Below are positions 9,897 to 18,953 of a stretch of 64,000 nucleotides of DNA, piece after piece. The stretch is from NCBI RefSeq assembly GCF_014193845.1, contig NZ_JACHZX010000001.1, positions 1,093,370 to 1,157,369 on the forward strand, in the 5' to 3' direction. How positions within the stretch are numbered: position 1 is the stretch's first letter; every line of letters begins with the position of its first letter. This DNA is from Sphingomonas sp. BK345. GTDB taxonomy: Bacteria; Pseudomonadota; Alphaproteobacteria; Sphingomonadales; Sphingomonadaceae. Under the pieces are notes generated by a model. It made no database searches. It saw only the letters and a program-made list of their open reading frames with translations, and was not told the origin of the DNA. A program made the position numbers and the translations under genes.

Positions 9897-10286
9897 TTAG
9901 GGATGGCGCAGCGCCACCGCCTCGAAGGTGTAGTCGACCATGTCCCGGTTGATGAGGATCGTGAACCCGTCCGAGGCGCTCCCCACGACGAGATCGGCGA
10001 CCGTCTTCAGCTCGCCGTTCCGTGCGATCTTCTGCCTCGTCCTGCCCAGGAGAGTCGTCCTGCCCAGGAGAGTCGTCCTGCCCCGTCCCAGCGTCAGAGC
10101 GTCTTCCAAAGCGTATATGCTGCGCCACACGTCGTGCTCGAGCGTGCCTGGTTCGGCGGACGGCATGGCCGAGTAGAGCTTGAACGAGGCCGCGCGCAAC
10201 GCCGAAGCTTCACCACTCGGTGAGACGTGACCCCACAATCGCCGCAAAGCTAGTTTCATCAGCTTCGTAGACCTCGCCGCCGCCAT
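9897..10286 (-). CDS. Conserved hypothetical protein with internal tandem repeat
   Basis: A 129-aa protein that I do not recognise. The N-terminal third is basic (KLMKLALRRLWGHV), the middle carries EHDVWRSIYALEDALTL, and the C-terminus (ADLVVGSASDGFTILINRD) looks like an ordinary folded domain. Residues around 68-80 repeat GRTTLL, encoded by an 18-bp DNA repeat. It lies 40 bp downstream of the DnaQ-like gene on the same strand and probably belongs to the element's relaxase/exonuclease operon. The RBS is weak. No membrane segment or signal peptide is seen, and the function is unknown. Confidence 0.6.
   Translation of the reverse strand: MAAARSTKLMKLALRRLWGHVSPSGEASALRAASFKLYSAMPSAEPGTLEHDVWRSIYALEDALTLGRGRTTLLGRTTLLGRTRQKIARNGELKTVADLVVGSASDGFTILINRDMVDYTFEAVALRHP
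10038..10084 (+). repeat. 18-bp tandem repeat inside a coding region
   Basis: The unit CGTCCTGCCCAGGAGAGT occurs twice in perfect tandem (10038-10055, 10056-10073), followed by a partial third copy (to 10084). The period of 18 keeps the frame of the minus-strand gene and adds a repeated GRTTLL motif, so copy number could vary by slippage without breaking the gene. Confidence 0.85.
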
Positions 10287-10326
10287 GATCTGGCTACCCT
10301 AGACGTCGATACGGCATACAGGACAC

Positions 10327-11223
10327 TTACTGATACCGGCTGATCCAATCGACGTTCTCGATTTGAGGATTGATGCCGGAGGACAGCCCCCTCAGCCACA
10401 CAGCCTCGTTGGCGATCCGCTCGGGTTCACCCTCGATCCACCAAGCACGGCGCTCCGCCGACCATCGGTATCCCGCCGCCTTCAGTACATCCTTGCATTG
10501 GAAGGGTGCGCGGGTGGCGTAAAGCCGATGCGTGACGCCCCGGCTGCGCTCGATGAGCGCGGCGGCAATCGTTGACCCGTCGTTTGTCGCCGAGGCCAGC
10601 AGGCAGATGGTCGCCCAGACATCGGCGGCTGCGCGGTGGGCATCGGGGAGGTAGAAGCCGGCCTGGGTGAGAAGATGCGCGATGCCGCGCCCGCCGCTGA
10701 AGCCGAGCTCGGGCCAGTCCACCTCGCGCATCGAGCAGAGCCACGGCAGCGCCGCCAGCGTCGGGAACCGCCGGGTGACGAACGCCCGGTCGAAGGGTGC
10801 GTTATGCGCCACGATGGCATCGCAGCCGGTCAGCACCTGCGCGATCTCATCTTCCCTGAACCACTGGCCGATCAGCATGTCGGAGGTAATTTGGGTTAGC
10901 CGCTCGATCTCGATCGACAGGTCCTCGGCCGGATCCTCGAGCCAGGACCGCGGTGCCTCGACATCGACGACGTCGCCGCCATCGAGATCGATCGTCAGCG
11001 TGCCTACGGCGAACTCGATCATGCGATGGCGCTCCGGATCGAGGCCGGTCGTTTCGCAGTCCAGAATTGCCAATTTGAAGACATTGCCCGGCACCGGCAT
11101 CGAGCGGCACCAGATGTCGGCAGGATCGGGCAAACGGCGCAGCACGCGGTAGCTGCCGATCGCCTCGAGTTTGCGGGCGAGGCGCTCGCCTGGGGTGTTC
11201 GGATTGCAGTGGTAGAAGCTCAT
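10327..11223 (-). CDS. DnaQ-like 3'-5' exonuclease (DEDDh)
   Basis: A 298-aa protein starting at ATG (MSFYHCNPNTPG) with AAGGA 8 nt upstream; the frame is open further upstream but that part is non-coding in character. Residues about 50-230 form a DnaQ/epsilon-type exonuclease: Exo I LAILDCETTGLDPE (Asp and Glu metal ligands), Exo II AIVAHNAPFDRAFV, and Exo III with the DEDDh His/Asp, DAHRAAADVWAT. The C-terminal 60 residues (APFQCKDVLKAAGYRWSAER) form a small extra domain seen in stand-alone exonucleases of this family. It is stand-alone rather than the replicative epsilon subunit. It sits downstream of two MobA/MobL-like genes on the same strand, so it likely serves DNA processing by the mobile element. 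Confidence 0.85.
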   Translation of the reverse strand: MSFYHCNPNTPGERLARKLEAIGSYRVLRRLPDPADIWCRSMPVPGNVFKLAILDCETTGLDPERHRMIEFAVGTLTIDLDGGDVVDVEAPRSWLEDPAEDLSIEIERLTQITSDMLIGQWFREDEIAQVLTGCDAIVAHNAPFDRAFVTRRFPTLAALPWLCSMREVDWPELGFSGGRGIAHLLTQAGFYLPDAHRAAADVWATICLLASATNDGSTIAAALIERSRGVTHRLYATRAPFQCKDVLKAAGYRWSAERRAWWIEGEPERIANEAVWLRGLSSGINPQIENVDWISRYQ

Positions 11224-11300
11224 GCGGATGGTCCTTGAAACGGCAACGCCCGCCGCCTCGGGTGAGGCGACGGGCGTCGGCGCGATGGTGGTCGGTGGGA

Positions 11301-11960
11301 TCAGGCGGCGGTGGCGCGCGTCCCGATGAACTGGAGCCAGGCATCCTCGACGGCGCGGGTCTGGGCGGCGTTGGCGAACCACTGCCAGTGCCGCGCACCA
11401 TGGCGTCCGCCCTGTCGCCAGAAGCGGGCGGTCGCCAGCAGGTGGACATGCGGCGTGCCGATCCACCCGCCCTCCGCGTCGCGCCGGACGTGAACCGCCC
11501 AATCGACGATCATCCCCTTGTCGACGAGATGCCGGAACGCGAAGGTCTCGATGAGCCAGGTCCAGCGCGCAGGATCGTCGACGGGCGGCAGGTCGGCGAC
11601 GATGTGCGTCGCCGCGATCCCGCGCGGTCCTTCGAGCGCGGCGGCCGTGTCGGCCTCGCGCCACAGCGTATCGCCGGATCGCAGGTGCGGCGGGATCTTG
11701 AGCGGATGGCAGCGGCCCGCGGCCAGCAGGTCGCCGCGCTCGACATAGCCGTCCGGCACCTTGCCGAAGCGGTCGCTGCCGCTGATCCGGTTAATGTACA
11801 GCCAGGACGCCGTGGCGGTATAATGCGTGGCGAACGGCCCTTCGGTGGAACGGCTCTCACGCCCAGCGGCGCAGACCGGCCGTGCGTTGAACGGCAGCCG
11901 CGGGCGCAAGGCCTGTACCGCCGTCTCGCGGCGGCGGAGCATAGTGATCGTATCGGTCAT
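11301..11960 (-). CDS. Small MobA/MobL-like protein
   Basis: A 219-aa protein with AAGGGAAG 5 nt before the ATG. Residues about 145-180 read VDWAVHVRRDAEGGWIGTPH followed by VHLLATARFW, which matches the His-rich metal-binding motif III of MobA/MobL relaxases (H-x-H before hydrophobic residues and T/A-R). The size is about a single nuclease domain, with no helicase or coiled-coil tail. It sits between the large relaxase gene (172 bp upstream) and the exonuclease gene (77 bp downstream). It may be an accessory nicking protein or a relaxase paralogue that lost part of its function. The tyrosine-bearing motif I is not obvious, so activity is uncertain. Confidence 0.6.
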   Translation of the reverse strand: MTDTITMLRRRETAVQALRPRLPFNARPVCAAGRESRSTEGPFATHYTATASWLYINRISGSDRFGKVPDGYVERGDLLAAGRCHPLKIPPHLRSGDTLWREADTAAALEGPRGIAATHIVADLPPVDDPARWTWLIETFAFRHLVDKGMIVDWAVHVRRDAEGGWIGTPHVHLLATARFWRQGGRHGARHWQWFANAAQTRAVEDAWLQFIGTRATAA

Positions 11961-12132
11961 TGGACTTCCCTTCGACGTGGTTGCACGCAGGTGGCGTCGC
12001 GCCGGCGTGGAGCCGTCAGGGACGAGTCAAATGCTCTCTTTCTGCATTTTCCCCATCACCTTCCGGCTCACTTCCTCTCCTTCACGTCTCTGCTCTTGCG
12101 GCCCGACCGGCCATTCAGCCGGCGGCATGAGG

Positions 12133-14901
12133 CTACCGGTCTCGCCCCTGCGCGGGGGGGACGCGCCGGCGCTTCGGCCTGGGCGCGCGTGGTCTGGCCG
12201 AAGTCGCGAGCTGTCGGATCGCCCGCCGGTACTGCTCGGGCCAGACCGGTTGGCCGGCGGCGCGGCTGGCGGTGACGGTCTCGACCACCAGCGCTTCGAC
12301 CCGGGGGTCGTCGCGCCAGATCTGGATCAGCGGTCCGATCGTCCTGGATGCGCCGGGCAGCGTGGTCAGCTTGCCGTCATCCGCGAAGGCAAGCGTATGG
12401 GGCCGGGTGCCACAGCGGTGCAGCAGTCGCAGCAGCACCTGGCTCGGAGCGCCGGTCGCGACATCGAACGGCACGATGCGCGGTGCGACGGTGAGGTGGA
12501 CGAACGGGGGTGGCGGGGTGTCGCTCCAGCCGCCGAAGCCGTCGGCATAGGGCGGCCCGGCCATGCTGGAGCCGGTCACGACGGTCTCGCGTCCCGTGAA
12601 CGATGGACTGCTCCGTCGTGCGGCCGCGTCGCGCTCCTGATGCATCCGGTAGATGCGGCGCTCGACGTCGAACACGTCCTGCTGGAAGCCGGGGTCGCTC
12701 GCCCAGCGGTCGAGCCGGCGCAACTGGTCGGCGTCGAGGTCGCGCGGCCAGAAGCGCGTGCCGGCTTTGGCATAGGCGAGCGGACGCGCATCGGCGTCGG
12801 CGACCATCGCCGCAACCACCGCCTGCTGCTTCAAGCGAACGACCGCGAGCCCGCGCTGAACCCAGGGCCGGGCCAGCCAAGCGTCGTCGGCCCCGATCGC
12901 CTTCAAGGCCGCCGTCCCGATGTCGAGCTGATCGCCGCCATAGTCGGCGACATAGGCATCGATGCGCATCAGCAGCCGCAGGCGCTCATGGTCCTCCGCC
13001 AGTGTGGCGGTCGGGATGGTGGCAGCCGGCGTCACCGGGAACGCTTCGAGCAGGTCGAGCCGCGGCCGGTCGGCGAGCGTTGGCCTGTCCGAGAGCAGCA
13101 TCTGCCGGTCGCGCCGACGCTTCGCGACACGTTCGCGCTCGCGGCGGGTGCGAGCCCGGGTGAGGCGGTGGAGGAGGTCGTCCTCGATGGTGCGCGATGT
13201 CGGTAACGGTGTCGCGGCGATGAGCGGCGTAGCCGTGGGCACGGGCGTGGAGGCCCGGTGTGTCCGATGCTCGCGCCGCGTTCGGGAGGCGAGCAATTCC
13301 GCTGCCGGGCTGACGTCCGCGGTATGAGCGGTGCGGTGTTGCGCCTGGGTTGCCGAGATCGAGCCGGTCCGCCGCGGCTCAGCCACTGGCGCATTGGAGA
13401 CAGCAAGCCCCGTGACGGAGCATGGGAGCGGCGCGGCGATGCGCTGGCCGGCGATGCGCGGCGATGCACTCGGCGGCAGCGCCGCCCGCCTTTCCTCGAA
13501 AGCATCCGCCGGCGTGCTCGTTCGCGCCGGCACGGCCGCGTGAGCGGCCACCCTGATCTGCGCAGGCTTGATGCGCGGCTGCGCACAGGTGCTAGCCGGT
13601 CGCGCCGCTTTAGATGGCGGACGCACTGTTGCCTGACTGACTGGAGGCGCTGCGCGGATGATCGTGCCAATGACCGGCGACGCCTGTGCCCGCGCGATCC
13701 GCGCCAGCGCGGCGTCGCGGATGGTCGTCAGCGCGGCGATCTTGCGGTCGGCGTCGCGCACGGCGCGGCGGAGTGCATTGCGCTGGCGCTTCAAGCGATT
13801 GCGCTCATGCGCCAAGACCTGTCCGCCGCGCGCCACGATCGCCGACCGCGCTTCGCCGAGGTGCTCGCCGGCGTCGAGATCGAGCCCCCGCGCGCCGTAG
13901 CCGAGGCCGGTATAGCGCCGGTTGCTCCCCACACGCTCCGCCGCCTCCGACATCGAATGCGACCAGAGATGGCGCAGCATCTGCACGCCGTCGCGCCCGT
14001 CGAGCTCGCCGCAGACCTCGTCGGCGATGTCCCAGCAATAGGGCTCGACCCGCCGCATCGGACGCAAGCTGAGCGCGATGTGCGGATGGAAGTTGCGGCT
14101 GTCCCCGCCCGGGGGCGGCCGATGGATCGCCGCCGAATACGGCAGGTCGAGCGGATCGAGCACGGTCTTGCAGAAATGCGTCAGCGCATCGACCATCTCG
14201 GCCTCGCTCATGTCGCTGTCGAACGGCGCGATGCAGCGGATCTGGACCTTGCCGTTGGCGCGGGTCGTCGCGTCCTCCATCGCCTGCCAAGCGGCGCCGA
14301 TCTCGACCCAGTCTTCGCCCATGTTCGAAACGATGACGGGCTCGCCATCGGCTCCCAGCAGCACCGCCTCGTCGCGGACGATATAGTCCCAATGGGCTCG
14401 CGCCGCACCGCGGCGGAACCCCGGCGACTTACGACCAACGTAGCTCTGCTGCCAGATGATGCCCTTCATGCCGAGCCCGTCGACGACCCAAGAGGACGGC
14501 GCGCGTGGGATATCGACGACGACACTGGACGGCCGCGCGGACATACCGCCGCGATGCTTCACCACCGGCGATGTCCGTCGCGCCGACCGCAACGGTTCGG
14601 ATCGGACCTTGAACCGCCCCGCCCAGCGGATCGATCCGCGGTGCAGCTCGGCCAGTTCCCACTCCAGCCGCCGCGCGGCGGCGCGGTCCTCGAGCGCCAT
14701 CTGCAGCTCGACCGCCTTCTCGTGGCGTTTGATCTTGGCCTGCTTGCGCGTCTCGGAACGCGCCTGTTTCATGATGATCCGGCACGTCTCCGGCGTTGCA
14801 GGGGTGCAACTGCCATCGGGCAGGACAACGAAGAACTCAGACAAGGGTGGGGGTGGGGCCAGACCAACGGAGCAGCCCGAAATCGACGCAGGCGATTTCA
14901 T
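12133..14901 (-). CDS. MobA/MobL family relaxase
   Basis: Up to 922 aa. The start is uncertain: ATG 14901, TTG about 14844 and ATG 14772 (MKQARSETRKQAK) are all in frame and none has a strong RBS. Residues about 100-330 carry the relaxase fold, with GMKGIIWQQSYVGRKSPG, then motif III, DSRNFHPHIALSLRPM, at about 265-280. A basic coiled region (LKRQRNALRRAVRDADRKIA) and a long Ala/Pro/Arg-rich linker (about 420-640) follow. The C-terminal 280 residues form a separate domain. MobA/MobL proteins nick oriT and pilot single-stranded DNA during conjugal mobilisation. It is divergent from the plus-strand backbone block, and the intergenic DNA upstream is the natural place for oriT. The family call is good; completeness of the active site was not verified. 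Confidence 0.75.
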   Translation of the reverse strand: MKSPASISGCSVGLAPPPPLSEFFVVLPDGSCTPATPETCRIIMKQARSETRKQAKIKRHEKAVELQMALEDRAAARRLEWELAELHRGSIRWAGRFKVRSEPLRSARRTSPVVKHRGGMSARPSSVVVDIPRAPSSWVVDGLGMKGIIWQQSYVGRKSPGFRRGAARAHWDYIVRDEAVLLGADGEPVIVSNMGEDWVEIGAAWQAMEDATTRANGKVQIRCIAPFDSDMSEAEMVDALTHFCKTVLDPLDLPYSAAIHRPPPGGDSRNFHPHIALSLRPMRRVEPYCWDIADEVCGELDGRDGVQMLRHLWSHSMSEAAERVGSNRRYTGLGYGARGLDLDAGEHLGEARSAIVARGGQVLAHERNRLKRQRNALRRAVRDADRKIAALTTIRDAALARIARAQASPVIGTIIRAAPPVSQATVRPPSKAARPASTCAQPRIKPAQIRVAAHAAVPARTSTPADAFEERRAALPPSASPRIAGQRIAAPLPCSVTGLAVSNAPVAEPRRTGSISATQAQHRTAHTADVSPAAELLASRTRREHRTHRASTPVPTATPLIAATPLPTSRTIEDDLLHRLTRARTRRERERVAKRRRDRQMLLSDRPTLADRPRLDLLEAFPVTPAATIPTATLAEDHERLRLLMRIDAYVADYGGDQLDIGTAALKAIGADDAWLARPWVQRGLAVVRLKQQAVVAAMVADADARPLAYAKAGTRFWPRDLDADQLRRLDRWASDPGFQQDVFDVERRIYRMHQERDAAARRSSPSFTGRETVVTGSSMAGPPYADGFGGWSDTPPPPFVHLTVAPRIVPFDVATGAPSQVLLRLLHRCGTRPHTLAFADDGKLTTLPGASRTIGPLIQIWRDDPRVEALVVETVTASRAAGQPVWPEQYRRAIRQLATSARPRAPRPKRRRVPPAQGRDR

Positions 14902-15349
14902 TTAATGCGCCCCCCACCCCCAGACTGAAACTGCCCCTGCGCACGCACCTTCGGATCAACTGCTGGCTCGGCGACGGTGTATTGCTGATGTGAGACGCCG
15001 CTCGTCGGATTGCGATGTATCGCCGTCGCTCGGATCGTGGATCGCGCCGTCATGCCCGGCACCATCGTTCGACGGGTCGTGTCGCAGCCAGGAAAGTGCC
15101 GGCCTGTGTCGTGGCGGCGCTGCCGATCCGTGACGTCTGCGGAGCGGGTGAAAATCAGCTGTGCAATGCGGCCCCTTCAACCCATAAGCTCAAGGCTGGG
15201 CACGGGCTCGGCGCACACGCTGGATGCCGCCGATGCCTGACACCTCCCTGCCCTGCTCCCCCAGCCCTTGCGCGGCGCTCACGCGACGGGGACTTTCATG
15301 GCTGTCGCACCGGCGGACGTGGTCGACGTGTCTCGAAGGAGACACGGCT
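14902..15349. promoter_or_regulatory. Divergent intergenic region; candidate oriT and promoters
   Basis: About 450 bp between the relaxase start and the first plus-strand backbone gene, with no coding sequence. GC-skewed tracts GTGGGGGTGGGG (about 14846-14858, just inside the relaxase frame) and CCCCCCACCCCC (about 14911-14923) form an imperfect inverted repeat. The conserved 19-bp motif lies at 15292-15310. Relaxase oriT sites usually lie beside the relaxase gene, so this is the best oriT candidate; no nick site was identified. Confidence 0.35.
15292..15310 (+). promoter_or_regulatory. Conserved 19-bp upstream motif, copy 1
   Basis: ACTTTCATGGCTGTCGCAC differs at two positions from copies 2 and 3 (ACTTACATGGCTGCCGCAC). 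It ends 39 nt before the ATG at 15350. It is shared only with two other intergenic sites in front of element genes, so it is probably a common promoter or operator element. Confidence 0.5.
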
Positions 15350-16228
15350 ATGGCGAACGACATCACACCCCTTTCCGACGACGCTCTCATCGCTGCGGTT
15401 GAGCGCGAGCTCGCGGATGCGCGGGACGCACGCGAGACTGCGCTGGTACAGACAGCCGTGCTCGCTGCCGAACAGGCGGCGCTTGGCTACCACCCCAACT
15501 ACACCGCCTATGTCCATGGCGGGATGCTCGCCGAACGGGGCTTCGACTCCCAGCATATCCTGTCCGTGCTCGGCTTCCACACGCTCTACTGGCGTGACGC
15601 GATCTCACGGCTGGGAGCGTCGGGATCGCCGGCCGATAGGGAGATAGATCTGCTCGGCCGACTGCACCGTGTCTGTGCGTCAAATCCGATGCTCGAGGTC
15701 GCCGGCGAACGCCTCCTGTTGGACTTGGGCCTGCTGAAGCAGGGCCGCATCGATCCGTTCTGGCTCAAGCGTCCCAAGCTGGGGCTGGGCCAAGCGGCCA
15801 AGGTCTTCGGACTGGCGCCCGGACATGCCGATGGTCATCGCGGTCTCTACGACCTGACCGCAGCGGCAAAGCGCTGCCTGTTCGACGACGCCGCGAAAGG
15901 TCAGTCCGACCGGCGGTTCGGCGCGCTGCTGTTGCCCGCCATCATCGCGGGCGGCGCGCCGCTCGCCGCGGGCGGTGCCGCGGCCTTTCACCGCGACGGC
16001 GAGGCGCGCTACCGCGACGATTGCCGCCGCTTCGCCGAGCACCAGCGTCGCGACCCCAGCCGCCACTGGCGCTGGAAACCGGCGCTGTCGCGCCAGGGCC
16101 ACCTCGCCGTCACCACCGCGCGCCAGACGGACGTGGCGGTCCCGACCGAGCGCACCCGTGGTCACGCGGCCAACTGGCTGGCCGACCATGACGCCAACCT
16201 CCGCTTCAGCCGGGAGGACGAGGCATGA
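15350..16228 (+). CDS. Conserved hypothetical protein of the mobile element
   Basis: A 292-aa protein with GAAGGAG 8 nt before the ATG (MANDITPLSDDALIAAVERE). I do not recognise a family. The N-terminal 130 residues are mostly helical (AERGFDSQHILSVLGFHTLY), the middle has GRIDPFWLKRPKLGLGQAAK, and there is a short Gly/Ala-rich hydrophobic stretch (LLLPAIIAGGAPLAAGGAAA) at about 203-222 that could be a membrane segment but is weak. The C-terminus is basic and Trp-rich (DPSRHWRWKPAL). It is first in a six-gene block with 4-nt overlaps and stands downstream of the shared 19-bp motif. It likely belongs to the element's maintenance or transfer functions; this is inference from context only. Confidence 0.75.
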   Translation: MANDITPLSDDALIAAVERELADARDARETALVQTAVLAAEQAALGYHPNYTAYVHGGMLAERGFDSQHILSVLGFHTLYWRDAISRLGASGSPADREIDLLGRLHRVCASNPMLEVAGERLLLDLGLLKQGRIDPFWLKRPKLGLGQAAKVFGLAPGHADGHRGLYDLTAAAKRCLFDDAAKGQSDRRFGALLLPAIIAGGAPLAAGGAAAFHRDGEARYRDDCRRFAEHQRRDPSRHWRWKPALSRQGHLAVTTARQTDVAVPTERTRGHAANWLADHDANLRFSREDEA

Positions 16229-16503
16229 TGTCGATCACCGTCGGCGGCGTCGTCATCACCGACGTCGTGCAGCAGCGCGCCGAGCTCCAGACCGTCCGGG
16301 CGCAGCTCGCCGCGATCTACGACCGGTTCGATCCCCGCGTTCCCGAGCGTCTGCTCGCGCGCGAGGCGGAGATCGTGACGCTGGTCAACCGCGCCGAAGG
16401 CTTGCGCGAGATCGTCGAGCGCTGGGACCAGGCCAAGATAGCTCGCGCCAACATTCTCGCCGGATGGGAGATCGTCCAGGCCTTTACGGAGGGCGACGCA
16501 TGA
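16225..16503 (+). CDS. Small hypothetical protein
   Basis: A 92-aa protein overlapping the previous stop by 4 nt (ATGA) and the next start by 4 nt, so it is translationally coupled on both sides. It is helical throughout with a heptad-like region (RAELQTVRAQLAAIYDRFD, then REAEIVTLVNRAEGLREIVE), suggesting a coiled-coil partner protein. There is no export signal. The family is unknown; conservation of spacing makes it a real gene. Confidence 0.7.
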   Translation: MMSITVGGVVITDVVQQRAELQTVRAQLAAIYDRFDPRVPERLLAREAEIVTLVNRAEGLREIVERWDQAKIARANILAGWEIVQAFTEGDA

Positions 16504-18866
16504 CCCCGGATCGCGCGCTTCACCGCGACGACCGCGAAGACATCGAAGGCCTCGCCCACCGAGCGCGGATCATCCTGCCGGACGTCATCCTGCCCGACGG
16601 CACCGCTTCGCCTCACCAGGTCACGGTGGTGCCGCCCGGCGTGTCGCTCGCCAAGGCGTTCCTGCCGCGTCGCGAGATCGACGGACCGGTGTCGACCTGG
16701 ACCGGCGCGGCGATCGTCGGCACGCGCGAGCCGGACTTCGCGGCATATGTCGCCGGGTACGGCAGCGCGATCGTCATGGACGATGCCGCGCACCGCCACA
16801 TCACCCGGTCGCAGAGCGCCGCCGACATCTTGCGCTGGCTCTACGACATCACCGGCATCCGCTATGCGCCCGCCGCCTTCTGGAAGGTGGCCGGCTGGGA
16901 GATCAACTGGGCCGCGAACTGGCTCGAGAGGCTGTATGCGGGCGGGCCGATGGTCGAGCTGATCGTCGCCGAGCGCCAGGCCGCCGCGGCGGTGCGCGCC
17001 GCGTGGATGATCCAGCGCCAGGGGAACCGTTCGTCGCTCGCCGACAGCGGCGTGGTACAGGTGGCGCGTGCAACCATCGACATAATCCGCGCCTTCCACC
17101 GCGTCGTCGAAGAGGGGCTGCGCGAGACGACCGACCCGAAGCATCGCGAGAATGCCCGTATGGCAAATGCGGCCATCGCTCAGCCGCTCCGGTCCTGTGT
17201 CGCCGCGTTAGAAGCCGCCGCACAGCCGCGACAGTTGCACCACGACCGGCAGCGGAAGATCGCGTCGGTCATCGAGCATGCGCGTCGGATCGTCGAGGCC
17301 ATCGGCCTGTTCACCGTCGTGGCCGAGACGATCGGCCTGCGGGTGATCCGCATCGCCGAAGCGCTGTCCGTCCGAGTACGGGCAAAGCCGCTCGCCCCGG
17401 CGATGTTCGCCGCCGAACTGCAGGAGCTGGCCGACCGGGTCGAGCGACCGATGGCCGGCACCCCGACCGACGCGCCACCATCGTGGTCGGGTCTGCTGAC
17501 GGGCGATCTCAGTCGCCTGCAGAACCCGGACCCGCAAGCCCGGATCGATCTGCTCGCCCGGGTGCGGACCGATCTCGTCTACAAGCTCGTCGTCACCCGC
17601 CGCCTCGATCGCGTGTTCGAGGCGCTGCCGTGGATGGCGGCCCCCTGCGGCGCCTTTCCGCTCACCTTCGGCGGACCGCTCGGCGCGATGGCATCGCTGT
17701 TCGAGGTGGCGCGAGTGCGCGAAATCGGTCTCGAGCTCAAACGCCGCCTGTTCGATGCTCCGGGCGGACCCCGGCTCGACGCGCGCCGGGGCCGTCGCGA
17801 ATTCGCCGATCCGGTCAAGGTCAGCCGCGCGCTACGCCTCGGTACCCGCGCTGGTTTCCTGCTCGGCTCCAGCGCGCTGTCGCATCACATGGTGCAGGCA
17901 CTGCTCGCCGGTGGTCATTTCGATCCCACGCATCCGCTGCCGACGCTGGTCGCAGGTCGGCTGAACTATGACTTCGCCACCGCGATGCAGGATCCGGCGA
18001 CGATGACGACCGTCTCCGAAACCGAGCTCGCCAAGCCCATCTACACCGCCGCCACCTACCATCGCGATCTGCCGGTCTATATGGGGCTGATGCTGTCCGA
18101 CCTGCTGGCCGCGCCGCTCGTCGATACCTTCCCCGGCGGCGCGCGTGATCCCGGCATTAGCCGGTTCGCCGCGCTCGCCGATGCCCGTCGCCGGAAGCTC
18201 GGCATCGGCAGCGTGCCGCTGTCGGTCGCGGACGCCGGTCCCGCCAATCGCGAACTGGTCCGCTCGATGCTGAAGTCGCTCGACACGCCGACCGACGGGC
18301 GAGACGATGCCTGGCGAACGGCGGGGATCGTGATGGGCAACGCCGACGACGTGGAGCTGGGCCATTTCGATGCTCGCCATGCCCGCCATGTCGGAAAGCG
18401 TGACGATCATGGCGGCGCGGTCCGCCGACGGGCGTTCAAAATCCATCGCGCCCGCGGACCGGCGGGACGGTCGCTCGAGCGTCTCGTCGACCAGGCGCGG
18501 ATCTGGCCCGGCGGCAAGGGTAAGGCCGTGTCCCACGACCGGCCGCTGGTCGCGGTTCTGACGGGACAAAAGGTCCTGCCTGGGCTGACGCCCGTCGCGC
18601 AGACCTTCATCCCTGCATTGTGGTTCAGGCCGGGGATCGACAGGCACATCCACGCTTGGATCGCGGCCGGTTCGCCGATGTGGACGCCGCTGGCGCTCGG
18701 CAACGTCGTCCACGCGGGCCTGATCGCCCGCGAGGTCCAGGCGGTGGGGACCGCCATGCCCCGGCTGTTCGGGATGCCCATCCCGGCCGGTTTGCAGAGC
18801 CGCATCCTGGTGCCGATGTGGACCGGGCTTGCCGGCATCACCGCCGATCACGCGCATGTCCGCTGA
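16500..18866 (+). CDS. Large conserved hypothetical protein of the mobile element
   Basis: A 788-aa protein. The ATG at 16500 overlaps the preceding stop; the frame is open upstream, but that part only shadows the previous two genes. No family is recognised. Visible features: an N-terminal domain with VILPDGTASPHQVTVVPPGV, a helical middle (VIEHARRIVEAIGLFTVVAE, PLAPAMFAAELQELADRVE), a hydrophobic Gly-rich stretch (FPLTFGGPLGAMASLFEVA) at about 385, and a C-terminal region with WKVAGWE/WFRPGID-type aromatic motifs. It is in the middle of the coupled block 15350-20700, next to a ParB-like gene. I saw no Walker, HUH or primase motif, so a replication or transfer role cannot be claimed. Confidence 0.75.
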   Translation: MTPDRALHRDDREDIEGLAHRARIILPDVILPDGTASPHQVTVVPPGVSLAKAFLPRREIDGPVSTWTGAAIVGTREPDFAAYVAGYGSAIVMDDAAHRHITRSQSAADILRWLYDITGIRYAPAAFWKVAGWEINWAANWLERLYAGGPMVELIVAERQAAAAVRAAWMIQRQGNRSSLADSGVVQVARATIDIIRAFHRVVEEGLRETTDPKHRENARMANAAIAQPLRSCVAALEAAAQPRQLHHDRQRKIASVIEHARRIVEAIGLFTVVAETIGLRVIRIAEALSVRVRAKPLAPAMFAAELQELADRVERPMAGTPTDAPPSWSGLLTGDLSRLQNPDPQARIDLLARVRTDLVYKLVVTRRLDRVFEALPWMAAPCGAFPLTFGGPLGAMASLFEVARVREIGLELKRRLFDAPGGPRLDARRGRREFADPVKVSRALRLGTRAGFLLGSSALSHHMVQALLAGGHFDPTHPLPTLVAGRLNYDFATAMQDPATMTTVSETELAKPIYTAATYHRDLPVYMGLMLSDLLAAPLVDTFPGGARDPGISRFAALADARRRKLGIGSVPLSVADAGPANRELVRSMLKSLDTPTDGRDDAWRTAGIVMGNADDVELGHFDARHARHVGKRDDHGGAVRRRAFKIHRARGPAGRSLERLVDQARIWPGGKGKAVSHDRPLVAVLTGQKVLPGLTPVAQTFIPALWFRPGIDRHIHAWIAAGSPMWTPLALGNVVHAGLIAREVQAVGTAMPRLFGMPIPAGLQSRILVPMWTGLAGITADHAHVR

Positions 18867-18886
18867 GCGATCACGATGTCCCTCGC

Positions 18887-18905
18887 ACTTACATGGCTGC
18901 CGCAC
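18887..18905 (+). promoter_or_regulatory. Conserved 19-bp upstream motif, copy 2
   Basis: ACTTACATGGCTGCCGCAC, identical to copy 3 at 61848 and two bases off copy 1. It ends 48 nt before the ATG of the ParB-like gene, in the 87-bp gap that interrupts the otherwise overlapping block. This is consistent with a second promoter for the parB-side genes. Confidence 0.5.
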
Positions 18906-18953
18906 GACGACCTCGACCAAGGCTGGTTGACCACCAGCCAAGAGGACCGCCGG

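Noticed and set aside
13258..14928. 556-codon plus-strand frame opposite the relaxase
   Set aside because: Antisense shadow of the MobA/MobL gene; no motif or RBS.
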